From: Pelagibacteraceae bacterium AG-349-L17
GTDB taxonomy: Bacteria > Pseudomonadota > Alphaproteobacteria > Pelagibacterales > Pelagibacteraceae
Direction of reading: 5' to 3'
Length of the DNA stretch: 64,000 nucleotides
NCBI GenBank assembly: GCA_003278805.1
Contig: QCDC01000001.1
Span: 62,001 to 126,000, forward strand
Part shown: in pieces, positions 9,790-17,749 of the stretch
Layout: each line of letters begins with the position of its first letter
Position numbering within the stretch: the first letter of the stretch is position 1
The notes under the pieces: generated by a model
The model's input: only the letters and a program-made list of their open reading frames with translations
Told to the model about the DNA's origin: nothing
Databases searched by the model: none
Program-made: the position numbers and the translations under genes

Positions 9790-10094
9790 TATAATTTACC
9801 CATAACTTTATTATTGAACCCGTATATTTTTTTTGATCCTTTAATTTCTATAAGCTCAACATCTTTAGATTGACCTGGTTCAAATCTTACAGCAGTTCCT
9901 GAAGGTATATTTAATCTTTTTCCATATGATAATTCTCTGTCAAAAACTAAATACTCATTTGTTTCAAAAAAATGATAATGGCTTCCAACTTGTACAGGTC
10001 TATCTCCAGAATTAGAAATTTTTATCTTAGTAACTTTGGTGTCTTTATTTAATTCTATATGCTCGTTTTTTGTAATTACTTCACCTGGCTTCAT
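9789..10094 (-). CDS. ureB: Urease beta subunit
   Basis: UreB is a structural subunit of the (UreABC)3 holoenzyme. The 101-residue product carries [20 protein letters not shown] and [25 protein letters not shown], the family signature. It lies between ureA (7 nt gap) and ureC (1-bp overlap). The separate ureA/ureB genes are the usual bacterial three-subunit arrangement rather than the Helicobacter fusion. Confidence 0.97.
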   Translation of the reverse strand: MKPGEVITKNEHIELNKDTKVTKIKISNSGDRPVQVGSHYHFFETNEYLVFDRELSYGKRLNIPSGTAVRFEPGQSKDVELIEIKGSKKIYGFNNKVMGKL

Positions 10095-10101
10095 AATACT
10101 A

Positions 10102-10404
10102 TCATCTAATAGGTTTGTGCACTGTTACTAATTTAGTTCCATCAGGAAAAGTAGCTTCTACTTGAACTTCCTTCACCATGTCTGGAATACCTTCCATACA
10201 ATCCTTTTTTTTAATAACATGAGCTCCTGCCTCCATCAGTTCTGCAACACTTTTACCCTCTCTAGCTCCCTCGACAACAAAATCTGTTATTAAAGCGATA
10301 GCCTCTGGATAATTCAATTTTATACCTTTTGATAACCTATTTTTAGCGACAATCGCTGCAAGGCTTATTAAAAGTTTATCTTTTTCTCTAGGAGTAAGTT
10401 TCAT
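10102..10404 (-). CDS. ureA: Urease gamma subunit
   Basis: UreA is the small structural subunit of urease. The 100-residue sequence [38 protein letters not shown] and [18 protein letters not shown] is near consensus. It starts directly after the ureD stop with no gap, which indicates one transcript ureDABCEFG. Confidence 0.98.
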   Translation of the reverse strand: MKLTPREKDKLLISLAAIVAKNRLSKGIKLNYPEAIALITDFVVEGAREGKSVAELMEAGAHVIKKKDCMEGIPDMVKEVQVEATFPDGTKLVTVHKPIR

Positions 10405-11217
10405 TTATATATTCCATACTTTTGGTATCTTTGAACCTTCAAAAAAATAAGACAAAATTTTATCAATTGCAAATTTAAGATTATAACTATCTTTAGATAA
10501 AAGTCTTACTATCAATTTATTATCCCAATGTGAATAATTTGAAGTTGTATTTTCATTGTTAGTTAAAGTTTCAGACAGATTATTGACGTTATTCAAAAAC
10601 TTATTTCCTACAATAATAATTGTCGCAACTGCAGAATTATTATTTAATGTCGAAAAACTATTCAAATATTTTTTTTCGAATAAACCTGTATTTATTGCTT
10701 CTGTATGAATTAATTTTTTATCAATATTAATATTCCAAAAATCTGAAAAATATCCCTTTTCAAACTCCTCCTTCATAGAAGTTCGTCCAAAAATAATATT
10801 TTCGCAAAGAAGTAAATTTGAGTCTTTTGATAAATTAAAATTAATTTTTCTTTTTAAGTTACAATTATTAAATAAAATTAATTCTTTAGGTAACCAAAAT
10901 AAATTTGAATTGTTTGATAAATTTAAATTAATTACTAAGTTTGCTGGATCTTCAAACCCGCTATAAATCTTTTCTGCAGCTTGAGTTGAAATACAGAGAT
11001 CGGATTTTTCGATCTCCATATAGTAATTGTATTCATCTCCACTAGTAATTCCACCAGCAGTATTGATGAGCATTAATTGTTTTAAATTTTCATGAAAATC
11101 TGGCATCAATGCTTTTAAAGATCCTTGTTGATAAAGTTTTTGTAAGTTTTGATCTTTTATTTTTATTTCTAATCTGCCTTTAGATTTTTCTAATTTTTTT
11201 TGACTTATATTCATCAC
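10405..11217 (-). CDS. ureD: Urease accessory protein UreD
   Basis: UreD (UreH) is the scaffold that binds apo-urease and UreF-UreG. The 270-residue product shows NTAGGITSGDEYNYYMEIEK and TQAAEKIY, the conserved N-terminal features. The rest is strongly divergent and Asn/Lys-rich through AT pressure. It is the first gene of the operon. Two adjacent ATG codons follow AGGATG; I keep the first. The 82-nt space to the divergent 79-residue gene must hold the urease promoter, but I cannot pick an NtcA- or NtrC-type site. Confidence 0.9.
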   Translation of the reverse strand: MMNISQKKLEKSKGRLEIKIKDQNLQKLYQQGSLKALMPDFHENLKQLMLINTAGGITSGDEYNYYMEIEKSDLCISTQAAEKIYSGFEDPANLVINLNLSNNSNLFWLPKELILFNNCNLKRKINFNLSKDSNLLLCENIIFGRTSMKEEFEKGYFSDFWNINIDKKLIHTEAINTGLFEKKYLNSFSTLNNNSAVATIIIVGNKFLNNVNNLSETLTNNENTTSNYSHWDNKLIVRLLSKDSYNLKFAIDKILSYFFEGSKIPKVWNI

Positions 11218-11299
11218 ATCATCCTAGCACAAAAAAACCTCTTTATAGTTTGCCAATTTTATAGCTTGAATTATTTACCTTTTTAAATAAAAAGAGCGC

Positions 11300-11539
11300 A
11301 TGCAGAACCAAGAAATAGTCAAAATAATTGAAAACCTTAAAGGGCGAAGAAATTATGAGCAAAAAAGAGCCTCTAAATTAGGTTTTGCCTCTCTTTATGA
11401 TTACTTTGAAGACAAAATCTCAAAGGAACAAAAAGCTATTGAAGACGAACAAAAAGAATTAGAAGCTACAAAAGCTGATAATCAACCAAAAGCTGATAAT
11501 CAACCAAAAGCTGCTAAAAAAAGCTGTGGTTGTTGCTAA
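11300..11539 (+). CDS. Small charged protein with tandem ADNQPK repeats and a CGCC tail
   Basis: This 79-residue protein is not recognised. The first 45 residues are charged and helical (KIIENLKGRRNYEQKRASKLGF, SLYDYFEDKI). A Lys/Glu segment follows, then two exact copies of an 18-bp unit encoding KADNQP, and the end is KSCGCC. The three tail cysteines suggest metal or thiol chemistry, possibly a metal-handling tail. It lies between the divergent urease operon and the convergent DUF1501 gene (4-bp end overlap). Nickel delivery is a possibility from position only. Confidence 0.7.
   Translation: MQNQEIVKIIENLKGRRNYEQKRASKLGFASLYDYFEDKISKEQKAIEDEQKELEATKADNQPKADNQPKAAKKSCGCC
11471..11506 (+). 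repeat. Two perfect 18-bp tandem repeats in coding sequence
   Basis: Two exact copies of an 18-bp unit (AAAGCTGATAATCAACCA at 11471-11488 and 11489-11506) are followed by a 7-bp partial third copy. The unit is in frame and adds six residues per copy, so the linker length can vary by slippage without a frameshift. Confidence 0.9.
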
Positions 11540-12687
11540 ACTTTAAAAAGTTTGTCAGATAAATTTTGTAAATTTTCTCCCCAGAAAACTTCTTTGGAAA
11601 TTTTTTTGAAATCTACATCAAATACAGTAGACATTGCGGAAGCATAAATTGCTCTTGAATCTATTGTAGAATTTAAATCTCTTCCTTCAAATAACTCTTT
11701 TTTCTTTAAGCCTGGCCAATCAGTATGAACTTGTGCTTTTTTAACTAATCCACCTGCCATTAAGATAGCTGACCCGTAACCATGCTCAGTTCCATTACTA
11801 CTATTCTGCTTAATTGTTCTTCCAAACTCTGTTAATGTTAAAATTAAAGTATTATCAAAAGCTTCCTCAGTCATTGAGGATTTAAGAGATCTAAAAATAT
11901 TATCACAATCTCGAAGACAATCAGCATGAGCTCCATCAGTTGCACCTTGCGCTGCATGTGTATCAAATCCATCAACTTCAAAAACAGCCACACTTGGACC
12001 ATCAGGTTTTGAGAGTTCATTGGCAGCATTCGATGCAAGAACCCAACTATGATCACTTGCTGTATTACTAAATTCTCTTGTTTGTATTATCTCTAAATTC
12101 TCACTCAATAATTGTTCATCATACTCTTTATATGCATCCTGAATCATTTTAAGAGTTTGTGGATATGGCAATTTATATCCAACAGGAAAATAATTATTGT
12201 TCATTGGAACACCTCTAATCAATAAAGGCATTGGTAAAGCTAATGCTAATCCATTTCCTGTTAATCCAGCAATTTTCATTCCTCTTCCAAGCCAACCTGT
12301 TTTTTCTTGATAAGGTATTTTACCTCCAGACTCCATTAAGTTTTGCCCATCAAAGTGTGACCTACCTGTGTAAGGAATATTTGTTGCATGGACTGCTGCA
12401 CTTTGATTTTGATCCCAAAGATTTTTAAATGTTTTTAATGCTGGATGTAAATCAAAATCTGAGGTTAATTTTAAGGTTCTATCAAGATTAATTTTGCTTC
12501 TTAGCTTTTCAAAGTTTTTATCTCCTTTAATAGGAATAGCACATAAACCATCCATTCCTCCACGAAGCATTATAATTACTAAATTTTTCTTATTTCTTGA
12601 ACTTGCATAAGTTTGTCCACCAAACCCTGCAAAATATAATGATGTAAGCGCTGTGGTCTTTAAAAAATCTCTTCTTGTTATTTTCAT
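11536..12687 (-). CDS. DUF1501 family protein with Tat signal
   Basis: A 383-residue DUF1501 protein exported by the twin-arginine pathway: MKITRRDFLKTTALTSLYFAGF has the RR-x-F-L-K motif and a hydrophobic stretch. Family motifs include VIIMLRGGMDGLCAIP, AVFEVDGFDTHAAQG (alkaline-phosphatase-like core, metal D-x-H) and LTEFGRTIKQNSSNGTEHGYG. Members are related to the sulfatase/alkaline phosphatase superfamily, but their substrates are unknown. It overlaps the DUF1800 gene by 4 bp, the usual pairing. Confidence 0.88.
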   Translation of the reverse strand: MKITRRDFLKTTALTSLYFAGFGGQTYASSRNKKNLVIIMLRGGMDGLCAIPIKGDKNFEKLRSKINLDRTLKLTSDFDLHPALKTFKNLWDQNQSAAVHATNIPYTGRSHFDGQNLMESGGKIPYQEKTGWLGRGMKIAGLTGNGLALALPMPLLIRGVPMNNNYFPVGYKLPYPQTLKMIQDAYKEYDEQLLSENLEIIQTREFSNTASDHSWVLASNAANELSKPDGPSVAVFEVDGFDTHAAQGATDGAHADCLRDCDNIFRSLKSSMTEEAFDNTLILTLTEFGRTIKQNSSNGTEHGYGSAILMAGGLVKKAQVHTDWPGLKKKELFEGRDLNSTIDSRAIYASAMSTVFDVDFKKISKEVFWGENLQNLSDKLFKV

Positions 12688-14117
12688 GATCTTAAAAACT
12701 CTGGGTGATTAAAAAGTAAAGTTTGTTTTTCAACAATTCTACTTTTTTGATTTAAATATTTCATTATTTTATCGGGGTTATCAAAGTTTTTTTCAACTAT
12801 ATTTTGATAATACATCTCATTATTATTTTGCATTTTCGAAAATGAATGACTTAATTTTGCATAAACAAGTCTTCTTATTAGTAACTCTGGAGAAATCCAA
12901 TCATCAGAATGATCAGACCAACCATTAGGTTGTTTTGCTCTATAAGGATGTTGACCTATATTTCTTAATAATCTCTCAGGGGATCTTTGTTTTTTTGTTG
13001 GTTTAACTCCTAATTCAAAAGAATCCATTGTTTCAGGTGAAGGAGGCCACTCTAAATCTCCCAATTTAGCAACTTGAATAAACCAATTTTCTGGTGTTTG
13101 AAATTTTTTAAATTTTTCGTTGTTATCAAATGCCACCTTTATTGCTGCTTTGTGTATCTCTGGTAAATGTCCATCAGATTTTTTGAAAGCATCAATAATA
13201 GGTTGTTTCATGTCTTTTGTAGGTTCATCTGTAATTAAATATCTACAAAGTCTTTCAGCAACAAAATCTCTGCAATTTGGATGATTTACCAGATCCTTGA
13301 TCACAGCTGCTAAAGCTTTTTTTCCTCTCTTATATTCTTTCCCTAAAACAGTTTTTTTTCCTCTTTGATGATACTCAGAATTAAACCAAACATTCCCTGT
13401 TTCTAAATTTTGTTTGCTCCATCTATGTTGCCAACCTGTCATAATATATGCTAATTGAATAACATCTTCTTGAGTGTATCCAGCTTTCGGTGAAACTGTA
13501 TGTAATTCTAAGAGCTCTCTTCCGTGATTTTCGTTAATTGTTGCAGGTTCTTTTTTTCTACGTCTCCACTCTTCACCAGCAGTAACACTCTTTGGTCCAG
13601 CACTTTCGCTATTATCTAAGTGATGGATCATTGCCCAAGAAGTCGTTACATCATAAACCATTTTTTCAAATGATTGATTTAAATTTGGTCGAATAATTTC
13701 TCTTTGATATGCGCCTGTTGAATAATTTGCTAAAAAATCTTTTTCGCTAATTGCAAAAAAATTCCCCCAAAACATCCAAAGTTTAGCTAACACAGGATGG
13801 TTACTATTGATACCTTCATTATGTCTGATTGATATTTCTAGAGACTCCCAAAATTTTTGACCAGTCTTGTGTCTTAAAATATCTTTGTGTGTTTTATAAA
13901 GAGTTTTATTGTCTTTATATTTTTTTCGTAAAACTTTTCTATCACCATAAACCCAATCTCTATAATGTTTCCTAAGTTCTTTTTCAGAGTATATTTTTCC
14001 TTTCCACGAAAAGTCTGGAATTTCATCGACTTGATTGAGTGCCCAATTTAATGGATCTAAAGGAATATCTTCATTTGGTCCAATTCCAAATGCGACTTTT
14101 CTAAAAAAGTTTTTCAT
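12684..14117 (-). CDS. DUF1800 family protein
   Basis: A 477-residue DUF1800 protein of unknown function. The signature NENHGRELLELHTVSPKAGYTQEDV is clear, followed by AYIMTGWQ and a Trp/Pro-rich C-terminal part (PNGWSDHSDDWISPELLIRRL). DUF1800 and DUF1501 genes are commonly neighbours and thought to work together outside the cytoplasm. Unlike its Tat-targeted partner, this protein shows no signal peptide (it starts MKNFFRKVAFGIGPNED). It follows the GT2 gene by 3 nt. Confidence 0.85.
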   Translation of the reverse strand: MKNFFRKVAFGIGPNEDIPLDPLNWALNQVDEIPDFSWKGKIYSEKELRKHYRDWVYGDRKVLRKKYKDNKTLYKTHKDILRHKTGQKFWESLEISIRHNEGINSNHPVLAKLWMFWGNFFAISEKDFLANYSTGAYQREIIRPNLNQSFEKMVYDVTTSWAMIHHLDNSESAGPKSVTAGEEWRRRKKEPATINENHGRELLELHTVSPKAGYTQEDVIQLAYIMTGWQHRWSKQNLETGNVWFNSEYHQRGKKTVLGKEYKRGKKALAAVIKDLVNHPNCRDFVAERLCRYLITDEPTKDMKQPIIDAFKKSDGHLPEIHKAAIKVAFDNNEKFKKFQTPENWFIQVAKLGDLEWPPSPETMDSFELGVKPTKKQRSPERLLRNIGQHPYRAKQPNGWSDHSDDWISPELLIRRLVYAKLSHSFSKMQNNNEMYYQNIVEKNFDNPDKIMKYLNQKSRIVEKQTLLFNHPEFLRS

Positions 14118-14120
14118 ATT

Positions 14121-14990
14121 TTATTTAATTTTATCAATATCGTGAATATTTGTTAAGCAATTATTAAATTCTTCAATATTTTCTCTTAAAGCTAAACTGG
14201 AAATTGAATAAATCATTATTAACAAGAAAACTAAAGGTAACGATGTAATTACCGATGCATAACTTTTAATAAGTAAAATATAAAAAATTATAAATAAAGC
14301 TGACCGAATAAGAACAGTTTTTCTGAATACACTAATTATTGAAAAAGAATGCTTTAGTAAATTAAAGAAGCTCATTTGAGATGGTCCAAAATATCTTTTG
14401 CCTCTTATGGATGGAATAGAAATTAAATCTTTTTCTATTTTTTTTAATGAGCCAGAAAAACTATTCCAGGTAGCCTTTTCTTCTAAAAGTTTTTTTACAG
14501 TTGATTTTGACAAACAAGTAAAGTTGCCAAATTTAATTGATTTTCCTGTAAATGCATAAGTTAAGAATTTGTGAAACTGATAACATAATTGAAAAAATAA
14601 ACCTTCAGATCTCTTAACTCTTTCACCAATAATTGATCTTTCGCTTGATTGTTCTGAAAGTTGAATGAAACTTTTAATTTCTTCAGGTCTATCTTCGCCA
14701 TCACCATCCATTGGAATTACAAAATCAAAATCTTTCTTTTCAAATATATACTTTAAACCAGAAGCAATACATCTTGCATGGCCTCTATTTTCTTTCATAT
14801 TTATTATTTCTATAGAGCTAATATTTTCTGTATTTAGATAAGTATCAATTATCTGTTGGGATGACGCATCATTAATAACCACTAATGAAATATCATGATT
14901 TAAATTATTTATTTCATTGTTAATATTCTCAATCAGAAGTTTTAATGACTCTCTGTCATTATAAATGGGAATTAATATCACATATTTCAT
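14121..14990 (-). CDS. Family 2 glycosyltransferase with C-terminal membrane helices
   Basis: A GT-A fold enzyme resembling GtrB/dolichyl-phosphate mannosyltransferase, which puts a sugar on undecaprenyl phosphate. In 289 residues it has the nucleotide-sugar region ILIPIYNDRESL, VVINDASS, ENRGHARCIASGL and a DGDGEDRPEE acidic motif. Two hydrophobic segments follow near 228-262 (SALFIIFYILLIKSY and PLVFLLIMIYSISS). It starts at the base after the GT39 stop, so the two genes are translationally coupled and probably supply each other with substrate. Confidence 0.85.
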   Translation of the reverse strand: MKYVILIPIYNDRESLKLLIENINNEINNLNHDISLVVINDASSQQIIDTYLNTENISSIEIINMKENRGHARCIASGLKYIFEKKDFDFVIPMDGDGEDRPEEIKSFIQLSEQSSERSIIGERVKRSEGLFFQLCYQFHKFLTYAFTGKSIKFGNFTCLSKSTVKKLLEEKATWNSFSGSLKKIEKDLISIPSIRGKRYFGPSQMSFFNLLKHSFSIISVFRKTVLIRSALFIIFYILLIKSYASVITSLPLVFLLIMIYSISSLALRENIEEFNNCLTNIHDIDKIK

Positions 14991-16313
14991 CTATCTTGAT
15001 CCTACACAAACATTATCAAGGCACATGTAATCTTTCAATTGATCGAGTTTTTCTCTTTCAACAAAACCATCCCAAACTGGTCTGGATTTTAAATGATAAG
15101 ATAAGTTTCCAGCACTCCACTCATCACCTAAAACTACATTAATTTTTGAGTTAAATTGTTGATCCCAGGCATATTGTGTTTTAACTGCGATTTCTTTTCC
15201 TGGATAATCAGTTCTCTTATCATCTTTTGAAATCGAAACATAAGCATAAAGCACAGGTGATAAAAAAAAGAAGAAAATAAATCCAACCATGAATGGTTTT
15301 AACATCTTAAGATTAATTTGAGCTTGAAACAAATAAACAGTTAATGTGCCAAAAAACAAATAGAATGGTGTCATCCACATCGTTCTAATTTTTGATCCAG
15401 TAATTAATGATGTTAAAAACATTAAAATAATTGGCAAAATATTAATTGCTAATAAAAATAGTAATTTTTTATCTTTAAACTTTAAATTTAATTTAATTTT
15501 TTTAACTAGTAACCAGGATAATATTAAAAAAGGAATTAATATACCTACTTGTTTTAACAAAAAGATTATTGGAAATTTAATATGATCTATAAAGCTAGAT
15601 TGTTCTAAGCCAGTTCTGGCTAATCCATATGTAATAGTAATAAAATCGTTGTTATATAACCATATAAAATGTGGAACTAAAACTACTAAAAAAACCTCAA
15701 GAGTGATTAGATATTTAAAATCGAATTTTCTCTCTTTTTTGAAAAAAATTAAATAAATTAATAAAAAATCGATGGATGCTAACAAATAAATAAACAAATA
15801 TTTTGATAGAAAGCCAAAAGCAGCAAATAGACCTACTAAAAAACAATCTAAAAACTTTATTTCTTTACTGCTATAAATTTTCCATGAATAATAAATTGTT
15901 AAAGACCAGAAAGGTAACTGGCAAACATTCACATTAAATTCTGGAGTGGTGAAATTATAAAAATAAATAGCTTCGATTAATAAAACAGAAACTAAACCTA
16001 ATAATTTATTATTAAATATTTCATTTGAAAATTTAAAAACATAATAAAAAGAAATAATTACAAAAATTTGACTTAATAAATAATATGCCCAATCTTGAGA
16101 TCCAAAAATTTTAAAAAATACTTCTGGAAAGAAAGCACTCATGGGTGGATGTTTATTAAAACCCCAATCTAAATTACTCCCCCAAGCTAAAGCCTCAATA
16201 GTATCTAGCGGTAAATTATGATTTGTAAGTGATGGAATCAAAGTCCAAAAAATTAGATGAGTTGTAACAAAAATATAAAAAACATTATTGATATTTTTGT
16301 TATTAATGGTCAT
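14991..16313 (-). CDS. GT39/ArnT-like polyprenyl-sugar glycosyltransferase
   Basis: A 440-residue polytopic membrane enzyme of the PMT/ArnT (GT-C) type. It has roughly ten hydrophobic segments. The first periplasmic loop carries the acidic site LDTIEALAWGSNLDWGFNKHPPMSAFF, including the family's KHPP motif. Such enzymes move a sugar from a polyprenyl-phosphate donor to lipid or protein outside the membrane. It is first in the operon GT39 - GT2 - DUF1800 - DUF1501. The acceptor is unknown. Confidence 0.85.
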   Translation of the reverse strand: MTINNKNINNVFYIFVTTHLIFWTLIPSLTNHNLPLDTIEALAWGSNLDWGFNKHPPMSAFFPEVFFKIFGSQDWAYYLLSQIFVIISFYYVFKFSNEIFNNKLLGLVSVLLIEAIYFYNFTTPEFNVNVCQLPFWSLTIYYSWKIYSSKEIKFLDCFLVGLFAAFGFLSKYLFIYLLASIDFLLIYLIFFKKERKFDFKYLITLEVFLVVLVPHFIWLYNNDFITITYGLARTGLEQSSFIDHIKFPIIFLLKQVGILIPFLILSWLLVKKIKLNLKFKDKKLLFLLAINILPIILMFLTSLITGSKIRTMWMTPFYLFFGTLTVYLFQAQINLKMLKPFMVGFIFFFFLSPVLYAYVSISKDDKRTDYPGKEIAVKTQYAWDQQFNSKINVVLGDEWSAGNLSYHLKSRPVWDGFVEREKLDQLKDYMCLDNVCVGSR

Positions 16314-16391
16314 TTATAAATATTTATATCAATTAAGCTTGCTTGACACCCATAATTTGCTGAATATACTGCGAGCGATTAATATTAAGCT

Positions 16392-16907
16392 ATGCCAAAG
16401 ACTGCTAAAGCAAAGAAAAAAGTATCAAAACCAAAAACAAAAGTTGCGATTAAGCCAAAACCAGCTTTGGCCAAGGTTGTATCTAAAGGACCTATAAAAA
16501 TTTCAAAAACTTATGTTCCTAAAGATACTGAAAAATATATGTGTGAAAAACATAAAGTATATTTCAGAATGAGACTAACTGAATGGAAAAAGGAATTAAT
16601 TAAAGCTAATAACGAAGCTCTGTACAATGGTAGCATGGATGATAACAATATTTCTGCTGACATTGTGGATCAAGCAAACTCGTATATTGATAGCAATGTA
16701 GAAATGAAAGCAATTAATCGTCAAATTAAATTAATATCAGAAATTGATAAAGCATTGAGAAGAATTAGAGAAGATACTTATGGTTATTGTTTGGATACAG
16801 CAGAACCAATTGGATTAAAGAGATTAATGGCAAGACCTGTCGCCAAATACACCATAGCCGCACAAGAAAAGCATGAAAAAGATGAAAAAGTTCATGCAGA
16901 TGACTAA
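16392..16907 (+). CDS. dksA: DksA-like RNA polymerase regulator with Lys/Pro-rich N-terminal tail
   Basis: DksA enters the RNA polymerase secondary channel and acts with ppGpp. The 171-residue product has a basic N-terminal tail (about 1-35), a coiled coil around 50-125 and the tip motif DxxDxA (Asp90, Asp93, Ala95). The zinc-finger region TYGYCLDTAEPIGLKRLMARP ends it. Only one of the four zinc cysteines (Cys133) remains, as in other alphaproteobacterial DksA proteins. Two short membrane-protein ORFs follow 2 nt downstream and are probably cotranscribed. Confidence 0.92.
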   Translation: MPKTAKAKKKVSKPKTKVAIKPKPALAKVVSKGPIKISKTYVPKDTEKYMCEKHKVYFRMRLTEWKKELIKANNEALYNGSMDDNNISADIVDQANSYIDSNVEMKAINRQIKLISEIDKALRRIREDTYGYCLDTAEPIGLKRLMARPVAKYTIAAQEKHEKDEKVHADD

Positions 16908-16909
16908 AA

Positions 16910-17026
16910 ATGAAAAAAAAACCATCTAAACAAAATTCAATCTCATTCCTATTTGCTAAAAAATATATTTATTTTTACTATCCTTTCTTTTGGATTGTGC
17001 TGTTGCTATATTTATTTTTAAAATGA
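16910..17026 (+). CDS. Unrecognised 38-residue membrane microprotein
   Basis: This reading is below the ORF-track limit. ATG at 16910, 2 nt after the dksA stop, opens 38 codons: a basic start (MKKKPSKQNS) and one aromatic-rich transmembrane helix (YFYYPFFWIVLLLYLFL). It ends in TGA that overlaps the next ATG. The tight packing and overlap favour a real gene. Function is unknown. Confidence 0.5.
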   Translation: MKKKPSKQNSISFLFAKKYIYFYYPFFWIVLLLYLFLK

Positions 17027-17118
17027 ACAAAAAATTAGTTTTAATAATTATAATAATTGTGGCTATTGAGTTCTCTGGATATGGAATTCTTAGTACTTTG
17101 TACAGATTGTTTGGATAA
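17023..17118 (+). CDS. Unrecognised 31-residue membrane microprotein
   Basis: This is also below the ORF-track limit. ATG at 17023 overlaps the previous stop as ATGA, a coupling layout common in this genome. The 31 residues begin MNKKLVLIIIIIVAIEF and form one hydrophobic helix plus a short tail (YRLFG). It ends 4 nt before the convergent GST stop. Function is unknown; a pair of single-pass peptides could form a small membrane complex. Confidence 0.5.
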   Translation: MNKKLVLIIIIIVAIEFSGYGILSTLYRLFG

Positions 17119-17122
17119 ACCT

Positions 17123-17749
17123 TTAAGGTTTAGGAATTTTGGCTTTCTTATCCATAAAAGCATAACCTTTTACAACAGCTTCTCTGTCAGCTATTTCTAG
17201 ATACCATCGTGATAAGTTTTTATAATTTTTTAAGCCAATATCATGCCATTCATGTCTTGCCATCCACGGCCAGGTTGCAATATCAGCAATTGTATAATCA
17301 GTGCCAGCAAGAAATTTCGATTCCATTAATCTTGCATCCAATTCTCCATAAAGTCTTTTTGTAATTTTAAAATATCTTTCCTCACCAAAATCACTTTTAC
17401 CTGGATTGTAGTGATGAAACTGATGATGTTGACCAATCATTGGACCTACAGTTCCCATTTGAGCCATTAACCATTGATTAACAACCAGTCTATCCTTTTC
17501 ATTATAAAATTTTCCACTTTTATCGCCTAGATACATCAATATTGCACCAGATTCGAAGATGCTTTTATTGTTCTCATGATCAATGATTACAGGAATTTTT
17601 CCAAATGGACTGATTTTTAAGTAATCTGGTTTAAATTGTTCATCTTTACCTAAATCAACTTTGGTTACTTTGTACTCATAACCAATTTCTTCAAGCATAA
17701 TACTTATTTTCCATCCATTGGGAGTATTGGCAGAAAATAGTTCTATCAT
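17123..17749 (-). CDS. Glutathione S-transferase family protein (YfcG/YghU-like)
   Basis: A 208-residue cytosolic GST with an N-terminal thioredoxin-like domain (MIELFSANTPNGWKISIMLEE, then the cis-Pro region GKIPVII and the glutathione-binding FESGAILMYL) and a helical C-terminal domain (TIADIATWPWMARHEW). The TPNGWK start is typical of the nu-class disulfide reductases YfcG/YghU. It overlaps the ferredoxin reductase stop by 4 bp and closes the desaturase - ferredoxin - reductase - GST run. Confidence 0.87.
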   Translation of the reverse strand: MIELFSANTPNGWKISIMLEEIGYEYKVTKVDLGKDEQFKPDYLKISPFGKIPVIIDHENNKSIFESGAILMYLGDKSGKFYNEKDRLVVNQWLMAQMGTVGPMIGQHHQFHHYNPGKSDFGEERYFKITKRLYGELDARLMESKFLAGTDYTIADIATWPWMARHEWHDIGLKNYKNLSRWYLEIADREAVVKGYAFMDKKAKIPKP

